Below the pieces are notes generated by a model. It was not told the origin of the DNA, searched no databases, and saw only the letters and a list, made by a program, of their open reading frames with translations. Of a stretch of 5,322 bases of DNA, positions 4,641 through 5,322 are shown piece after piece. A program made the translations under genes and the position numbers. The stretch is taken from contig CAZOSF010000110.1 in assembly GCA_964582415.1 (NCBI GenBank), positions 1 through 5,322 of the forward strand. Direction: 5' to 3'. Positions within the stretch are counted from its first letter, which is position 1. Each line of letters begins with the position of its first letter. This DNA is from CAZOSF01 sp964582415. Its GTDB lineage: Bacteria > Bacteroidota > Bacteroidia > Flavobacteriales > Flavobacteriaceae.

Positions 4641-5322
4641 ATGAAGGTTTTGGTCACTGGCGCTGCTGGATTTATTGGTTCTCATACAGTAGAACGATTG
4701 CATCAATTGGGTCATGAGGTTGTGGCAATCGATAACTTTTCACCCTATTATGACGTCTCTTTAAAGCAGCGAAATGCACGTGACCTGGAAGCAATTGGGG
4801 TAACTGTTCAAAAGGTAGATCTTAGAAATGACAATCTATCTGAAGTACTTCACGAAGGATTGGATGCCCTTATTCATTTTGCAGCCCAACCGGGAATTTC
4901 TGCCACCAGTTCCTTCGAGGACTATTTTACAAATAACTTTATTGGTACCCAGCGACTGCTGGATTTATTTGAGACGTTTACCAAAAAACCCTTCTTTATA
5001 AATATCGCCACTTCTTCTATTTACGGGTTACAGGCGACCATGACCGAAGATGAGGCTCCCAAACCTGCCTCCTGGTATGGGGTAACCAAATTGGCGGCGG
5101 AGCAGTTGGTCTTGGCATATTGTAGAAGAGGATTACAACGTGGTACTTCATTGCGTTTGTATTCGGTGTACGGACCAAGAGAGCGTCCGGATAAACTTTA
5201 TACCCGATTGATAGATTGTGGTTTAAACGACAAACCCTTTCCCCTGTATCAGGGCAGCGAGAAGCACTTACGAAGCTTTACCTATGTTCAGGATATCGTG
5301 GATGGGATTGTGAGTGTCTTTG
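4641..5322 (+). CDS. NAD-dependent sugar-nucleotide epimerase/dehydratase, C-terminus cut by window edge
   Basis: Extended short-chain dehydrogenase acting on a nucleotide sugar in the cytoplasm; 227 residues are visible of a usual 300-340. The N-terminus MKVLVTGAAGFIGSH carries the Rossmann motif Gly7-x2-Gly10-x2-Gly13, and Asp31 at the end of the second strand indicates NAD binding. HFAAQPG at 79-85, the Ser125-Ser126 region before YG (128-129), and the catalytic Tyr146-x3-Lys150 (YGVTK) are in place, followed by LRLYSVYGPRERPD at 171-184 and RSFTYVQDIVDGI at 211-223, which helps bind the nucleotide. The segment DNFSPYYDVSLKQRN at 31-45 resembles UDP-glucuronate 4-epimerases, so a UDP-hexuronate or UDP-hexose 4-epimerase is the best guess, but the family is too broad to name the substrate. 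The start is at 4641, directly before the first beta strand. It is divergent from the glycosyltransferase operon and could supply its sugar donor; that link is inference. Confidence 0.9.
   Translation, partial: MKVLVTGAAGFIGSHTVERLHQLGHEVVAIDNFSPYYDVSLKQRNARDLEAIGVTVQKVDLRNDNLSEVLHEGLDALIHFAAQPGISATSSFEDYFTNNFIGTQRLLDLFETFTKKPFFINIATSSIYGLQATMTEDEAPKPASWYGVTKLAAEQLVLAYCRRGLQRGTSLRLYSVYGPRERPDKLYTRLIDCGLNDKPFPLYQGSEKHLRSFTYVQDIVDGIVSVF

Overview
The window looks like chromosome from a member of the Bacteroidota, most likely a flavobacterium. The evidence is promoter-like elements of the TTTG / TAnnTTTG type, starts with little or no Shine-Dalgarno sequence, AT-leaning but not extreme composition, and gene families typical of that group. 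It contains no RNA gene, mobile element or CRISPR array that I can see. A run of exactly 100 N (2157-2256) is an assembly gap that interrupts one gene.

Layout. (1) 1-809, minus: a lipoprotein with a Gmad2-type immunoglobulin-like domain, its C-terminus cut by the window edge. (2) 810-981: a divergent intergenic region with a well-matched forward promoter. (3) 982-1780, plus: a two-gene unit, a 77-residue very acidic protein of unknown function overlapping by 8 nt a PAP2-family membrane phosphatase. (4) 1782-4548, minus, convergent with the phosphatase (1 nt apart): a three-gene operon. Reading from its promoter these are a DPM1-like family 2 glycosyltransferase, a seven-helix membrane protein made of two LAB_N repeats, and an ArnT/PMT-like integral membrane glycosyltransferase split by the gap. 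The genes overlap by 4 nt and 17 nt. (5) 4549-4640: a short divergent region with promoter-like elements on both strands. (6) 4641 to the end, plus: an extended-SDR NAD-dependent sugar-nucleotide epimerase/dehydratase, cut by the window edge.

How they may work together. The minus operon has the logic of the ArnC-ArnE/F-ArnT pathway. A cytoplasmic GT2 enzyme would load a sugar on a polyprenyl phosphate, a small membrane protein would flip it, and a PMT-fold enzyme would transfer it to an acceptor on the periplasmic side. The flippase assignment for the LAB_N protein is my inference; its 3+1+3 helix plan resembles SWEET transporters. The divergent epimerase could supply the nucleotide sugar and the PAP2 protein could recycle the lipid carrier, but neither link is shown by the sequence.
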